Positions 9,233 to 17,748 of a stretch of DNA of 64,000 bases are shown here, one piece after another. The first letter of the stretch is position 1. Each line of letters opens with the position of its first letter. The stretch covers positions 1,678,794 through 1,742,793 of the forward strand of contig LM994670.1 of NCBI GenBank assembly GCA_000753455.2. Direction: 5' to 3'. A program made the translations under genes and the position numbers. Under the pieces are notes generated by a model, which worked only from the letters and a program-made list of their open reading frames with translations, was not told the DNA's origin and searched no databases. The DNA comes from Clostridium jeddahitimonense. Lineage in GTDB: Bacteria > Bacillota > Clostridia > Clostridiales > Clostridiaceae.

Positions 9233-10466
9233 TAGAAAACCATTAAAAGGAGTTAAGGTTGTTGAACTTGCAACTTTTATAGCTGCAGCTAGTGCAGGAA
9301 GATTTATGGCAGACTTAGGAGCAGATGTTATAAAAATTGAAACAGCAAAAGGTGATCCTTTAAGATATACAGCTCCATCAGAAGGAAGACCTTTAGATAT
9401 GTATGAAAATACAACATGGGAATTAGAAAATGCTAATAAACGTTGTATATCATTAAATATGAAAGATCCAGCAGGAAAGGAAGCTTTCTTTAAGCTATTA
9501 GATACTGCAGATGTACTTATAACAAACTGGAGAGTTCAAGCTTTGGAAAGAGCTGGATTAGATTATGAAACATTAAAAGTTAAATATCCAAAGCTTGTAT
9601 ATGCAATATGTACTGGCTATGGTGAATATGGGCCAGATAAAGATTTACCAGGATTTGATTTTACTGCATACTTTGCAAGAGGTGGATACTTAGAGTCATT
9701 AAGACAAAGAGGAACAGTTCCAATGAATGTAGTTCCAGGACTTGGAGATCATAATGTTGGTATGAACCTTGCTGCAGGTATACTTGCTGCTCTTTATCAA
9801 GCTAAAGTAACAGGTCAAGGTGAAAAAGTTGAAACAAGTTTATTTGAAAGTGCTATATACAATATGGGTATGATGGTACAAGCTGCAAATTATGATGGTA
9901 TTGCAAAAGAATATCCAATAAATATAAGAGAAGGTGCAAATCCATTTAACTCAGCATGGAGAACTTCAGACGAAAGATTTATCCAAACTTGTATGCCTGA
10001 CTTCAATACTTATTATAAGAAATTTATAACAGCTATTGGAAGAGAGGACTTAGTAGATAATGAAAGCTACTTCCCAATCCAACATCTTCAAGCTAATAAA
10101 TTAGGAACTGAATTATACGATATAGTTATGGATGCTTTCGGTAAGAAAAATGTATCAGAATGGAAAGAAATTTTAACTAAGGCTGATATTCCATTTAGCG
10201 TGGCACAATCATGGACAGAAATATTAGAAGATGAACAAGCTTGGGCTAATAACTGCTTCTATAAAATGAAATATGATAACGGTAATGAAAGAACTTTAGT
10301 ACATCTACCTGTTAAGTTCAAAGAAATGGGGACTCCTGAATATAATAAGGGACCATTAATAGGTGAACATGGGGTTGAAATATTAGAAGAGCTTGGATAT
10401 TCAGAAGAAGAAGTAAAAGAGTTAATAAATAATAAGACATTATTTGTTTGGGAAGATAATAAATAA
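9225..10466 (+). CDS. Family III CoA-transferase (HadA/FldA-like)
   Basis: 413 aa, CaiB/BaiF (family III) fold. The N-terminal LKGVKVVELATFIAAASAGRFMADLGADVIKIE block is diagnostic, and Asp175 in PGLGDHNVGM (codon at 9747) matches the position of the catalytic aspartate that carries the acyl-anhydride intermediate. HadA and FldA move CoA from the end product or enoyl-CoA to the incoming 2-hydroxyacid. It is the last gene of the operon and precedes a terminator. Having both a ligase and a CoA-transferase in one operon suggests an ATP-dependent priming step followed by CoA recycling. Substrate remains open. Confidence 0.9.
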   Translation: MSNRKPLKGVKVVELATFIAAASAGRFMADLGADVIKIETAKGDPLRYTAPSEGRPLDMYENTTWELENANKRCISLNMKDPAGKEAFFKLLDTADVLITNWRVQALERAGLDYETLKVKYPKLVYAICTGYGEYGPDKDLPGFDFTAYFARGGYLESLRQRGTVPMNVVPGLGDHNVGMNLAAGILAALYQAKVTGQGEKVETSLFESAIYNMGMMVQAANYDGIAKEYPINIREGANPFNSAWRTSDERFIQTCMPDFNTYYKKFITAIGREDLVDNESYFPIQHLQANKLGTELYDIVMDAFGKKNVSEWKEILTKADIPFSVAQSWTEILEDEQAWANNCFYKMKYDNGNERTLVHLPVKFKEMGTPEYNKGPLIGEHGVEILEELGYSEEEVKELINNKTLFVWEDNK

Positions 10467-10477
10467 GGTTATGTAAT

Positions 10478-10545
10478 AAGAAGAGGGTGCTGTAAAATGA
10501 GTTAATTTAATCAATTTGCAACATCTTCTTTTATTATTTTTTATA
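10478..10545 (+). terminator. Operon-end terminator
   Basis: AAGAAGAGGGTGC pairs with GCAACATCTTCTT (two non-Watson-Crick positions) and is followed by a T-rich tract. It lies 12 nt after the CoA-transferase stop and closes the fermentation operon. Confidence 0.75.
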
Positions 10546-10832
10546 ATGTCATGTTTGATAAAAGAAGATCTAAAGGTAAGTTAGGAAGAAAAATATCTGG
10601 AAGAGTAAGTAATAAGATAGGTTTATTTAATGGGATAACTATAACTTTTATGTTAAATATTGATAAAAGCATTACCAATTGTATTAATTCGTATTATAAT
10701 TTAATGGATATAAAGATAATCAAAAGATTTAATATTTAGAAATATACACACCGGTTAGATAGTTAAGAGTTAAGAGTTAAGAGTTAACAATTGTAAAATT
10801 ATTTAGGTGTATAATTGAGGAGGAGAGTTTAT
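10546..10832. other. Intergenic stretch with a heptamer tandem repeat
   Basis: No convincing gene. A 62-codon frame at 10551-10739 lacks a ribosome binding site and resembles nothing I know. At 10761-10788 the heptamer TTAAGAG is repeated three times (AGTTAAGAGTTAAGAGTTAA and onward), a small variable-number-type repeat. A GAGGAGGAG site at its end serves the acetyltransferase. Confidence 0.6.
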
Positions 10833-11447
10833 ATGGAAATACAAGAAATAAAAAAAAGAATGTATAGTGGAAAGCTTTATTATTGTGATAATGAAACATT
10901 GGCTAATGAGCAACTTAAGTCTTTGGAAATGTTATATGATTTTAATGCAACACGTCCTTTAGAGCAAGATAAGAGAAAAGAGCTTTTAAAAAATATGTTT
11001 GCTGAAATAGGTGAGAATTGTTATATAGAACCACCGCTTCATGCAAATTGGGGTGGTAAAAATGTTCATTTTGGTAATGGAGTTTATGCTAATTTCAATC
11101 TTACACTAGTTGATGATTGTGATATATTTGTGGGGGATAACGTTATGTTTGCTCCAAATGTTACTATAACAACTGGAACACATCCAATACATCCAATATT
11201 AAGAAGTAAAAAAGCTCAATATAACCTACCTGTTCATATAGGGAATAATGTGTGGATTGGCGCAGGTGTCACTATATTACCAGGGGTTAAGATTGGAGAT
11301 AATACTGTAATTGGTGCAGGGAGCGTAGTAACTAAAGATATTCCAGCTAATGTTGTAGCCATAGGAAGCCCTTGTAAAGTTTTTAGAGATATAAATGAAA
11401 ATGATATGAAATATTATAATAAAAATATGGAAATTGATATTGAGTAA
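10833..11447 (+). CDS. Maltose/galactoside O-acetyltransferase (hexapeptide-repeat family)
   Basis: 204 aa from ATG 10833, chosen over an upstream TTG because GAGGAGGAG lies just before it. The N-terminal EIKKRMYSGKLYYCDNETLANEQ is the Maa N-terminal mini-domain. The rest is a left-handed beta helix of hexapeptide repeats (VGDNVMFAPNVTI, IGNNVWIGAGVTILPGVKIG, IGAGSVVTKDIP), with the catalytic-type histidine in TGTHPIHP. It transfers acetyl from acetyl-CoA to a sugar hydroxyl in the cytoplasm. It appears to be a single-gene unit; the physiological acceptor is unknown. Confidence 0.9.
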   Translation: MEIQEIKKRMYSGKLYYCDNETLANEQLKSLEMLYDFNATRPLEQDKRKELLKNMFAEIGENCYIEPPLHANWGGKNVHFGNGVYANFNLTLVDDCDIFVGDNVMFAPNVTITTGTHPIHPILRSKKAQYNLPVHIGNNVWIGAGVTILPGVKIGDNTVIGAGSVVTKDIPANVVAIGSPCKVFRDINENDMKYYNKNMEIDIE

Positions 11448-11554
11448 CAACTATCAATATAATTTGAAGTAAATAGAAAGTGGATAGGTTAAATTAAACT
11501 ATAAAAAGGTAAATAGGGTATTAAAATTATTTGAATTTAAATGAGGTGTTGAGA

Positions 11555-12358
11555 ATGTATAGAATTGAAAATTTCAGTGTTCACATAGGTGAATTAGGTA
11601 GAGATAGAATGGTAAGAGTATATTTACCAGGTGATTATGATGAAAAAGAAGATAAAAGATATGCAGTACTTTATATGCAAGATGGACATAATTTATTTTA
11701 TGATGAAACTGCATCATTTGGGGAAGCATGGAGAATTCAAGATGCTGTAAGTGCCATTGAGAAAGAAGGTAGAGATGGAATTATAGTAGTAGGAGTAGAT
11801 TGTAATTTAGATGGTGGTAGACCAGATGAATATTCTCCTTGGGTAAATGAAAATTTATCAGAGTTCATACCTTCAAGTAGTTTTAAAAGTGGTGGTGGAG
11901 AAGGAGATCTATATGTAGAATTTTTAGTTAAAACATTAAAACCACTTATAGATAATAAATATAGAACTCTAAAAGATAGAAGTAATACATTTATTGCTGG
12001 ATCATCATTAGGAGCATTTATTTCCTTATATGCAGGATATAAATATAAAGAAATATACTCAGTTATTGGAGCATTTTCAACAGCAGCTTGGTTTAAAAAA
12101 GATAAATTGATGGAATTTATAAAAGAGAACTTTAAAAAGGGAACTAAGGTTTATCTAGATATAGGAACTAATGAAACTTCAGATAGAAAAAATGAAAACT
12201 TTAATAGTATTTATTTAGAAGACACAAAAGATATAGCAAACTTGCTTTTGAAATTAGGACAAGATAGTGAAGAGTTGAAGCTTGTTATTGATGAAGGGGC
12301 AAAGCATTCTGAAGCTGCTTGGAGAAAGAGATTTCCAATATTTTTAGAGTGGATTTAA
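11555..12358 (+). CDS. Putative esterase, alpha/beta hydrolase (esterase D/enterochelin esterase-like)
   Basis: 267 aa from ATG 11555; GAGGTG at 11543-11548 supports this start over the TTG at 11531. The sequence has the PF00756-type layout: RVYLPGDYDE and YAVLYMQDGHNLF at the front, then the nucleophile elbow FIAGSSLGAFISLYAGYKY (GSSLG) and a late histidine in GAKHSEAAW. No signal peptide, so it probably acts in the cytoplasm. It may remove acyl groups from sugars or siderophore-like esters. The adjacent acetyltransferase is a suggestive but unproven partner. Confidence 0.8.
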   Translation: MYRIENFSVHIGELGRDRMVRVYLPGDYDEKEDKRYAVLYMQDGHNLFYDETASFGEAWRIQDAVSAIEKEGRDGIIVVGVDCNLDGGRPDEYSPWVNENLSEFIPSSSFKSGGGEGDLYVEFLVKTLKPLIDNKYRTLKDRSNTFIAGSSLGAFISLYAGYKYKEIYSVIGAFSTAAWFKKDKLMEFIKENFKKGTKVYLDIGTNETSDRKNENFNSIYLEDTKDIANLLLKLGQDSEELKLVIDEGAKHSEAAWRKRFPIFLEWI

Positions 12359-12432
12359 AGTAGGACTACGAAGGTCTAGAAAATTTCCAGGTACGAGCTA
12401 CAATGGATAGAAGAATTATATAAATAAACAAT

Positions 12433-12476
12433 AAATACCTCCTAGGTCAAAATTTGACCTGGGAGGTATTTGTTTT
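12433..12476 (+). terminator. Strong rho-independent terminator
   Basis: AAATACCTCC..AGGTC / GACCT..GGAGGTATTT forms a long near-perfect stem, followed by TGTTTTG. It ends the esterase transcript. Confidence 0.85.
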
Positions 12477-12642
12477 GAACGGATAAAGGAATAATTTTCA
12501 ATATATTTTATAGTAAAATCTGTCGATAAGTTAGCATAAAACTTCATATTTATGCAACATTCATTTTCTATAATTTAAATATAGGAAATAAAAGAAAATA
12601 AATTAGAGCTTAATGCAATATTTAAGTTGAAATGGAGGATTT

Positions 12643-13185
12643 ATGGGTAATAATAATTTAACTTTACAAGAAAATGAGAAATTTATAAAGGATTTAACTA
12701 TTTTAAAGCTAAAAAAGAATTTTGGGTTTATAAAAAGTGATGAATATGAAGAGGAACTTATTGATCTTACTACTGATTATGAGTTAACTGATTTTTTAGA
12801 AGTCTTATCTAAGATTGCCTTTGAAGAGGTTATGAAGCAGGTTGAAGAGATGGAGATGGAAGGCGAGGTTGTCAAAGTATTGCTTAATGAAAAGTTAGAA
12901 TTACATTGTGATGGAGATGTAACCGAAGTTAATGCAGATGTAATTTTAATGAGCAAAGCGAGTATTGAAGTAATTGATATAAAATCCTTCGATTATGATT
13001 TTATTAATTCTTCAAAAAATATAGATATTAAGCTCCTTGGATTAGCTACTATAGACAAGTTCTTAAGTAGTATTACAAATGATAATATAAGACTTACAAT
13101 AATTCAGCCAAACTTAATGACAACATCTATATACGAAACAGATATAGTGGGTCTTCTGCATCAATGTGAATATAACTTAATATAA
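12643..13185 (+). CDS. Hypothetical protein, DUF2800/RecB-nuclease-like
   Basis: 180 aa with a TGGAGG site before its ATG. Residues 100-165 (ADVILMSKASIEVIDIKSFDYDF, then LLGLATIDKF and LTIIQPNL) follow the pattern of phage DUF2800, a RecB-like PD-(D/E)xK family (D...VIDxK...LLGLA...TIIQP). The D and the DIK lysine are visible, but the protein is shorter than full DUF2800 proteins. DUF2800 usually sits in phage replication or recombination modules, which fits the two genes downstream. Assignment is by pattern only. Confidence 0.5.
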   Translation: MGNNNLTLQENEKFIKDLTILKLKKNFGFIKSDEYEEELIDLTTDYELTDFLEVLSKIAFEEVMKQVEEMEMEGEVVKVLLNEKLELHCDGDVTEVNADVILMSKASIEVIDIKSFDYDFINSSKNIDIKLLGLATIDKFLSSITNDNIRLTIIQPNLMTTSIYETDIVGLLHQCEYNLI

Positions 13186-13224
13186 TTCGAAACTAAGAAT
13201 TGGATATTAGATATTTTGGTTTCT

Positions 13225-13273
13225 ATGTGAACTTACTTTGCACTGTTTATTAAGTGCTTATGTAAGTTCACAT
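13225..13273. repeat. Perfect 12-bp inverted repeat before the initiator gene
   Basis: ATGTGAACTTAC (13225-13236) and GTAAGTTCACAT (13262-13273) are perfect inverted copies, with an inner GCAC/GTGC pair. No T-tract follows, so a terminator is unlikely. It lies 59 nt before the initiator-like gene's start, a plausible place for an operator or replication-origin hairpin. Confidence 0.7.
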
Positions 13274-13331
13274 AACATCATTTATGGTTAGTATGATAAA
13301 AGCTTTAAATATAATTGAAAGGAAAATATAT

Positions 13332-14270
13332 ATGGATATGAAGGATGAGAATTTAATAAGCACTATATTTAATGATAAAAACTTAAATAAAGATGAAAGA
13401 TACATGATTTTAACTCTTAAATATTATGATAATGATGGAGATAACATAATAAAAGTTACCTTAAGAGAATTATCCAATGTATTTGGTATAACAAGAATCT
13501 CAAAGGTTCAGTCAATTTTAAAAGCTTTAGTAGATAAAGGATATATATCTACTGAAAAATCTATAGGAAAAGCAACTAACTATAGTTTTGTAAAAGAAGG
13601 CTTAATATTTAAAAATAATGAAGATATAAGTAATGATCAAATAGAACCTATGGCCGAAAAGATATGTACAGAAAGTAATGCTCAAATAGAACCTATGGTT
13701 GAAAAGGTATGTACAAAAAGTAATGGTCAAATAGTACCTAAGGCTGAAAAGATATATACAAAAAGTAATGACTCAATAGAAGAAAGTAATAAAAAAATAC
13801 TTAGTGAATCTATAGAAAAGTGTAATTGTAATGAGAGTAGAATTTGGACGAAATCAAGTAAGATAGACAGTTTGACAGGGGTATACAATGCTGGAAATAG
13901 TCTGTCAGATAAAGATGATAAGATAAATAGTTATATAAATAATAAATTATATATAAATATATTTAATACCTGGAATAAAATTAATATAAATAGGGAGACA
14001 CATATAAATCCTAAAATCACAGATTCAATAAATTCAGCATCTAAAAATTATTTAGAGGAGCAGATTATACAAGCTATAGAAAACTACAGTAAGGTTTATC
14101 ATAGCAATCATTATTATAATCATCCTTGGAATCTTGTCAATTTTCTTACTAGACCAAATGGAATCAAGAGGTTTATTGATACTGGGGATATATGGCTAAG
14201 TTATAAAAATAAATATGAAAATGAGGAGCTTTATGGAGCAGATTTTGATATAGAAAAATATATTGATTAG
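13332..14270 (+). CDS. Replication initiator / DnaD-like replisome organiser with winged helix
   Basis: 312 aa from ATG 13332; AAAGGA 8 nt upstream favours it over ATG 13284. The N-terminal 100 residues form a winged helix (LRELSNVFGITRISKVQSILKALVDKGYISTEK). Next come three near-identical 15-residue repeats ending in EKICTES, EKVCTKS and EKIYTKS. The C-terminal region (IFNTWNKI...LEEQIIQAIENYSKVYHSNHYY.HPWNLVNFLTR) resembles the C-terminus of phage replisome organisers. The gene lies directly before a DnaB-like helicase, so it probably loads that helicase. Coding repeats inside an initiator gene recall lambda O, where they serve as the origin. Confidence 0.65.
   Translation: MDMKDENLISTIFNDKNLNKDERYMILTLKYYDNDGDNIIKVTLRELSNVFGITRISKVQSILKALVDKGYISTEKSIGKATNYSFVKEGLIFKNNEDISNDQIEPMAEKICTESNAQIEPMVEKVCTKSNGQIVPKAEKIYTKSNDSIEESNKKILSESIEKCNCNESRIWTKSSKIDSLTGVYNAGNSLSDKDDKINSYINNKLYINIFNTWNKININRETHINPKITDSINSASKNYLEEQIIQAIENYSKVYHSNHYYNHPWNLVNFLTRPNGIKRFIDTGDIWLSYKNKYENEELYGADFDIEKYID
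13630..13764 (+). repeat. Three 45-bp direct repeats inside the initiator gene
   Basis: Units at 13630-13674, 13675-13719 and 13720-13764 each begin GTAATG and contain CAAATAG.ACCTA; a partial fourth starts at 13765. They keep the reading frame and could be iterons of an internal origin or simply a protein linker repeat. Confidence 0.85.
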
Positions 14271-14326
14271 TGGACTAGATCGAGGTGAGAGGTAACTTTT
14301 GGTGAGATAAAAGAGGGGGAGAGTTT

Positions 14327-15652
14327 ATGTTAGATAATAATCAAGTAGTATTGGAGCAAGAGATACTTTGCTCTATGTTTAGGAATAATAAACTTATTAT
14401 AAAGGCTAAGGACAGTATAAAACCAGAGATGTTTTTGTATGATAAGCATATGAAAATTTATTTAGGAATTTTGGATATGGTAAATAAGAAGATGGAAGTT
14501 GATTTAGTTACTTTTCTCCAATACCATAGCGCTGAAATTAGGAATATGGATGGAGCAGCTTATATTTCTGATATTTATACATGTAATGGTAGTGATAGTG
14601 GCTTCAATACAAAGCTAGAGTTACTTATTAAAAATTATAAAAAGCACCTTTATGTTGAAATGATGAATAAGTTAAATGGTGATATGGCACTTGAGGATAT
14701 TGAAGGTGAACTTGAAAATGTAAAGGTTAAAGTTCATAAGTGTGAGATTAAAAAGGAGTTAGATATTGTAAGTCAGTTTGATGACTATATAAATTGGTTA
14801 TATAACTCAGATAGAAATAATGGTATAAAAAGTGACTTCATACATCTTGATAAATACTTAGGTAACTTTCAGAAAGGTAGACTTATTACTGTATTTGCTA
14901 GAAGTGGAGTTGGTAAAACAACATTTTCACTTCAGCTTGCTGCAAATATGATTGAAAATAAAGCTAAAGTATTTTATGGTAGTGCAGAGATGACAAGAAA
15001 CCAAGTCTTTAACAGAATGGCAGCTAGTCATTTGTCTATATCTAGTAAATCTATAGATGATGATTCAATTAATAATCAAGATAAGGATAACATAACAAAA
15101 TATATGGCAAAACTTCTTAATAGCAGCTTTTATGTATCAACAGAAACAGATTTTAATAAGTTTATAAATGAAGTTAAAGTGTACAAGCTTCAAAATTCTT
15201 TAGATGTAGTTTTTGTTGATTATATAAATAAGTATATAGATTTTGGCGATAAAGATATTATGACAAACAAGCTTGGAAAAATAAGTGGAATGCTTAAAAC
15301 TCTAGCTATGGAAGAAGATATATGCATAGTACTAATGGCTCAAGCTAATAGAGTTGTTGATAAAAAAGGTGGAGATATGGCTATAGAAAAGATTGATTCT
15401 AGTGATATTCAAGATAGTGCTAGAATTGAGCAAGATAGCGATCAGGTTATAGCTCTTTATAGAAATATAAAGCTTGACGATAAGATGTATAGAGAAGCTT
15501 TATTTAAAAAGGGAAAATTAAAATATTCATCAAAAAATGCAGATGAAAATCCAGAATGTATAAATGCAATATTAATAAAAAATAGACATGGAGACAGAGG
15601 AACCTGTGCCTTAAGGTGGAATGGTAGATATTCAAGAGTAACAAATTTTTAA
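14327..15652 (+). CDS. Replicative DNA helicase, DnaB family (phage/plasmid type)
   Basis: 441 aa. The N-terminal DnaB helical domain starts LEQEILCSMFRNNKLIIKAKDSIKPEMFLYDKHMKIYLGIL. The RecA-like C-terminal domain has Walker A ARSGVGKTTFS at about residue 193, then YGSAEMTRNQVFNRMAAS, Walker B VVFVDYINKY, and IVLMAQANR. Late motifs include SSDIQDSARIEQDSDQVIALYR and LIKNRHGDRGTCALRW. It hydrolyses ATP to unwind DNA at replication forks. It follows the initiator-like gene with a GGGGGAG site; the divergent sequence and gene context point to a mobile-element replication helicase rather than the chromosomal dnaB. Confidence 0.88.
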   Translation: MLDNNQVVLEQEILCSMFRNNKLIIKAKDSIKPEMFLYDKHMKIYLGILDMVNKKMEVDLVTFLQYHSAEIRNMDGAAYISDIYTCNGSDSGFNTKLELLIKNYKKHLYVEMMNKLNGDMALEDIEGELENVKVKVHKCEIKKELDIVSQFDDYINWLYNSDRNNGIKSDFIHLDKYLGNFQKGRLITVFARSGVGKTTFSLQLAANMIENKAKVFYGSAEMTRNQVFNRMAASHLSISSKSIDDDSINNQDKDNITKYMAKLLNSSFYVSTETDFNKFINEVKVYKLQNSLDVVFVDYINKYIDFGDKDIMTNKLGKISGMLKTLAMEEDICIVLMAQANRVVDKKGGDMAIEKIDSSDIQDSARIEQDSDQVIALYRNIKLDDKMYREALFKKGKLKYSSKNADENPECINAILIKNRHGDRGTCALRWNGRYSRVTNF

Positions 15653-15672
15653 AATTTATAATCTAAAATAAA

Positions 15673-15690
15673 ATACTCGTAAATGAGTAT
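15673..15690. repeat. 18-bp palindromic element, copy 1
   Basis: ATACTCGTAAATGAGTAT, with arms ATACTC/GAGTAT. An identical copy lies at 18052-18069. This one sits between the helicase and the OmpR-type regulator gene, 141 nt before the latter's start. It could be an operator or a weak terminator. Confidence 0.65.
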
Positions 15691-15830
15691 AATGCTTAAA
15701 TAAAAAACATACAGAGTGATAATTCGAACATATTTTCTAAAAAAGTATTTAAATATTATTGGAAATTATGTATAATATTTATATCGAATGTACGTTTGGT
15801 TAGAAGGGTGTTGAATTGGGGGAATAAAAA

Positions 15831-16862
15831 TTGTTATCTGGGAGAGAGTTTAAAAGAATTAGAGGCGAAATAACTAATATACTTAAAGAAATTACAGAAC
15901 ATGAATTATTTAATAATTTTATATTTTATGATGAGGTTCCTACAGAAGAATTACAATATTGGAAGTATGATATTTCAATAATAGAAGAGGATTTTAATGC
16001 TTCAATACAAAGTGTATGTGGTTACTTTGTTGCTTCCCAAAAGGTTATGCAAAATAGAGAGTGTAATATTAATAGCTTTTTTAGAATCAATGATATTATA
16101 GCTGAGGAATTTTACTATATTGATAATGTGAATGGGCCACTAAATAAGTTAGCAAATAGCTTGAAAGAAATTTCAAGTTTTGCAGAAACAGAGCTTGCAA
16201 TTTCAATAGGAATAAATGCAGGAATCAATAATGAATGCCAATGGCTTAGAGAAGTTTGTGAAGAAAATATGCTTATAATACATTCAGCTGAAAATGAAGA
16301 CTTTGTAGATGTAGGCTGCATGATGAGTGAAAGATATGACCTTAGATGTACAAAGGAGAAAGATAATAATAAAGTAGAATTATTAAGAATTCCTTTTGAT
16401 AAAGTAAAATATTTTGATAACTTTGAAAGGATTAATAATAGAAACAATTATTATGAAGAAGAAAAATACAATTATATAAACAGCAATACTGAGAAAGAAT
16501 ATAATAGTGAAATAAACAATACTACAGAAAATGATGAAGATAATGGTACTACATATGAAAAGTTATGTGAATTAATAAGTGGTGTATGGACATATGATGA
16601 GCTTATAGTAGATTTCACTCAAAAAAGAATAACAAAAGAAGGAGAAAAAATAAGATTAGGTAAAAAGCAAATGGAAATACTGAAGATACTTGTATACAAT
16701 AAAGGCAATATCATAAGCAGGGAGCAGCTAATACAATATGTTTGGTATACTGATGAAGTTAACGATAGAACAGTTGATGCACATATAAGTAAAATAAGAA
16801 GAGAGCTAGGATTAACATGCATAAAATCAGTTCCAGGATATGGGTATAGATTAGAGTGCTAA
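15831..16862 (+). CDS. Winged-helix (OmpR-type) regulator without receiver domain
   Basis: 343 aa starting at TTG 15831, supported by GGGGG 8 nt upstream. Residues about 250-343 are a Trans_reg_C DNA-binding domain: IRLGKKQMEILKILVYNKGNIISREQLIQYVW, then RTVDAHISKIRRELG and IKSVPGYGYRLEC. The first 220 residues match no receiver; no phospho-acceptor Asp arrangement is visible, and I do not recognise the domain. An Asn/Glu-rich linker (YNSEINNTTENDEDN) joins them. It is therefore a one-component regulator or one sensing an unknown signal. Identical palindromes upstream and before the GH92 gene are candidate targets. Confidence 0.75.
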   Translation: MLSGREFKRIRGEITNILKEITEHELFNNFIFYDEVPTEELQYWKYDISIIEEDFNASIQSVCGYFVASQKVMQNRECNINSFFRINDIIAEEFYYIDNVNGPLNKLANSLKEISSFAETELAISIGINAGINNECQWLREVCEENMLIIHSAENEDFVDVGCMMSERYDLRCTKEKDNNKVELLRIPFDKVKYFDNFERINNRNNYYEEEKYNYINSNTEKEYNSEINNTTENDEDNGTTYEKLCELISGVWTYDELIVDFTQKRITKEGEKIRLGKKQMEILKILVYNKGNIISREQLIQYVWYTDEVNDRTVDAHISKIRRELGLTCIKSVPGYGYRLEC

Positions 16863-16886
16863 TTAATAATACAAACTTTTAGTATT

Positions 16887-16940
16887 AAAAGGGACAGTAT
16901 ATAGATTTTTTTACACAAATCTATATACTGTCCTTTTTAA
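16887..16940 (+). terminator. Rho-independent terminator after the regulator
   Basis: GGACAGTATATAGATT pairs with AATCTATATACTGTCC (16-bp arms), flanked by A and T tracts, so it could act in both directions. Confidence 0.85.
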
Positions 16941-16950
16941 GAGAGAATAG

Positions 16951-16993
16951 AAAAAGATCCAGCTACTCATAATGATTAGCTGGATCTTTTTAG
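16951..16993. terminator. Bidirectional terminator between convergent units
   Basis: AAAAAGATCCAGCTA pairs with TAGCTGGATCTTTTT around ATAATGAT. It probably ends the minus-strand DUF2922 transcript. Confidence 0.8.
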
Positions 16994-17032
16994 AAAGGTG
17001 AAAATACCAATTTCTGATTTGGTAATTTCTAA

Positions 17033-17248
17033 TTAAATTTCAAATTTAGTGATTTGTCTTTCAGTTACCTTAGCTGCATACTTGGCAACTATAGCTCCCT
17101 TTTTGCTTACAAAAATATCATTTTCTAAAATGATATCCATTAAGTCAGATACTTCCTCAGTACTAAGGTTTTGTTTAACACCTGAAATTGATAATGAATA
17201 TTTTTCGTCAGTTTCAGTTAAAAAAGTCATTGATAAAGTATATTCCAT
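17033..17248 (-). CDS. DUF2922 family protein
   Basis: 71 aa; the start is preceded on the minus strand by AAGGGGGAAC. The pattern MEYTLSMTFLTETDEKYSLSISGVKQNLSTEEVSDLMDIILENDIF is typical of DUF2922. It is the third member of a minus-strand trio with DUF1659 and YvrJ proteins, a set that occurs together across Clostridium and Bacillus relatives. The function of the trio is unknown. A hairpin (17007-17022) lies just past the stop. Confidence 0.85.
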   Translation of the reverse strand: MEYTLSMTFLTETDEKYSLSISGVKQNLSTEEVSDLMDIILENDIFVSKKGAIVAKYAAKVTERQITKFEI

Positions 17249-17327
17249 AGTTTGTTCCCCCTTAAACGATATTCAAAATTTTACCATAATGGCACAGGTA
17301 ATTTTGTTTAGTAGAAGTTAAGTGAAA

Positions 17328-17402
17328 GTCCAAATCTCTGATTTGGTAACTTGAACTTACACTGTAAGTGTACACCTATGAACGTATCTGAATAGGTGTT
17401 TC
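17328..17402. repeat. Tandem hairpins in the DUF1659-DUF2922 spacer
   Basis: Three consecutive stem-loops: CCAAATC/GATTTGG (17330-17346), TACACT/AGTGTA (about 17359-17373) and ACACCTAT/ATAGGTGT (17372-17399). A sequence related to the first recurs at 17007. Possibly RNA-processing or terminator structures that set relative expression in the trio. Confidence 0.5.
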
Positions 17403-17437
17403 CTTTATAAGCCCTTAAAGGTTCAGTCAGTTAGAAA

Positions 17438-17662
17438 TTAGTTGTTTTGTAGTAGTGATGTTTCGTTTACGTAGTAAGCGACAGTGGTGTTCTTTAAAAC
17501 TGTCTTAATACCTTCGGCTACAGCGAAGATTGAGTCAGCAGAAGCATTTCCTTTAACATTAGCAAAGGATTTTGTTTTGTAAACTGTGTTTCCTTCGTCG
17601 TCAGTTCCATTTTCAAGCTTAAAAGCTAATGATACTTTTTGTAATTCTTTATTGGCTGCCAT
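17438..17662 (-). CDS. DUF1659 family protein
   Basis: 74 aa; AGGGGGTATG precedes its ATG on the minus strand. LQKVSLAFKLENGTDDEGNTVYKTKSFANVKGNASADSIFAVAEGI fits the DUF1659 family, small proteins of unknown role encoded next to DUF2922. It lies between YvrJ and DUF2922 on the same strand. Confidence 0.85.
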   Translation of the reverse strand: MAANKELQKVSLAFKLENGTDDEGNTVYKTKSFANVKGNASADSIFAVAEGIKTVLKNTTVAYYVNETSLLQNN

Positions 17663-17748
17663 TTAGCATACCCCCTTTTTATTTCTTCACTTAATAAATA
17701 TGATGTAATATAAAAGTTTTATTGTTTTTACTAAACTTTTATATATTT

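Noticed and set aside
10551..10739. 62-codon open frame after the fermentation operon
   Set aside because: No ribosome binding site, no recognisable family, low-complexity composition, and it begins right after a terminator T-tract.
13630..13764. Possible CRISPR array
   Set aside because: The three 45-bp units are contiguous without spacers and lie in frame inside a gene, and no cas genes are nearby.
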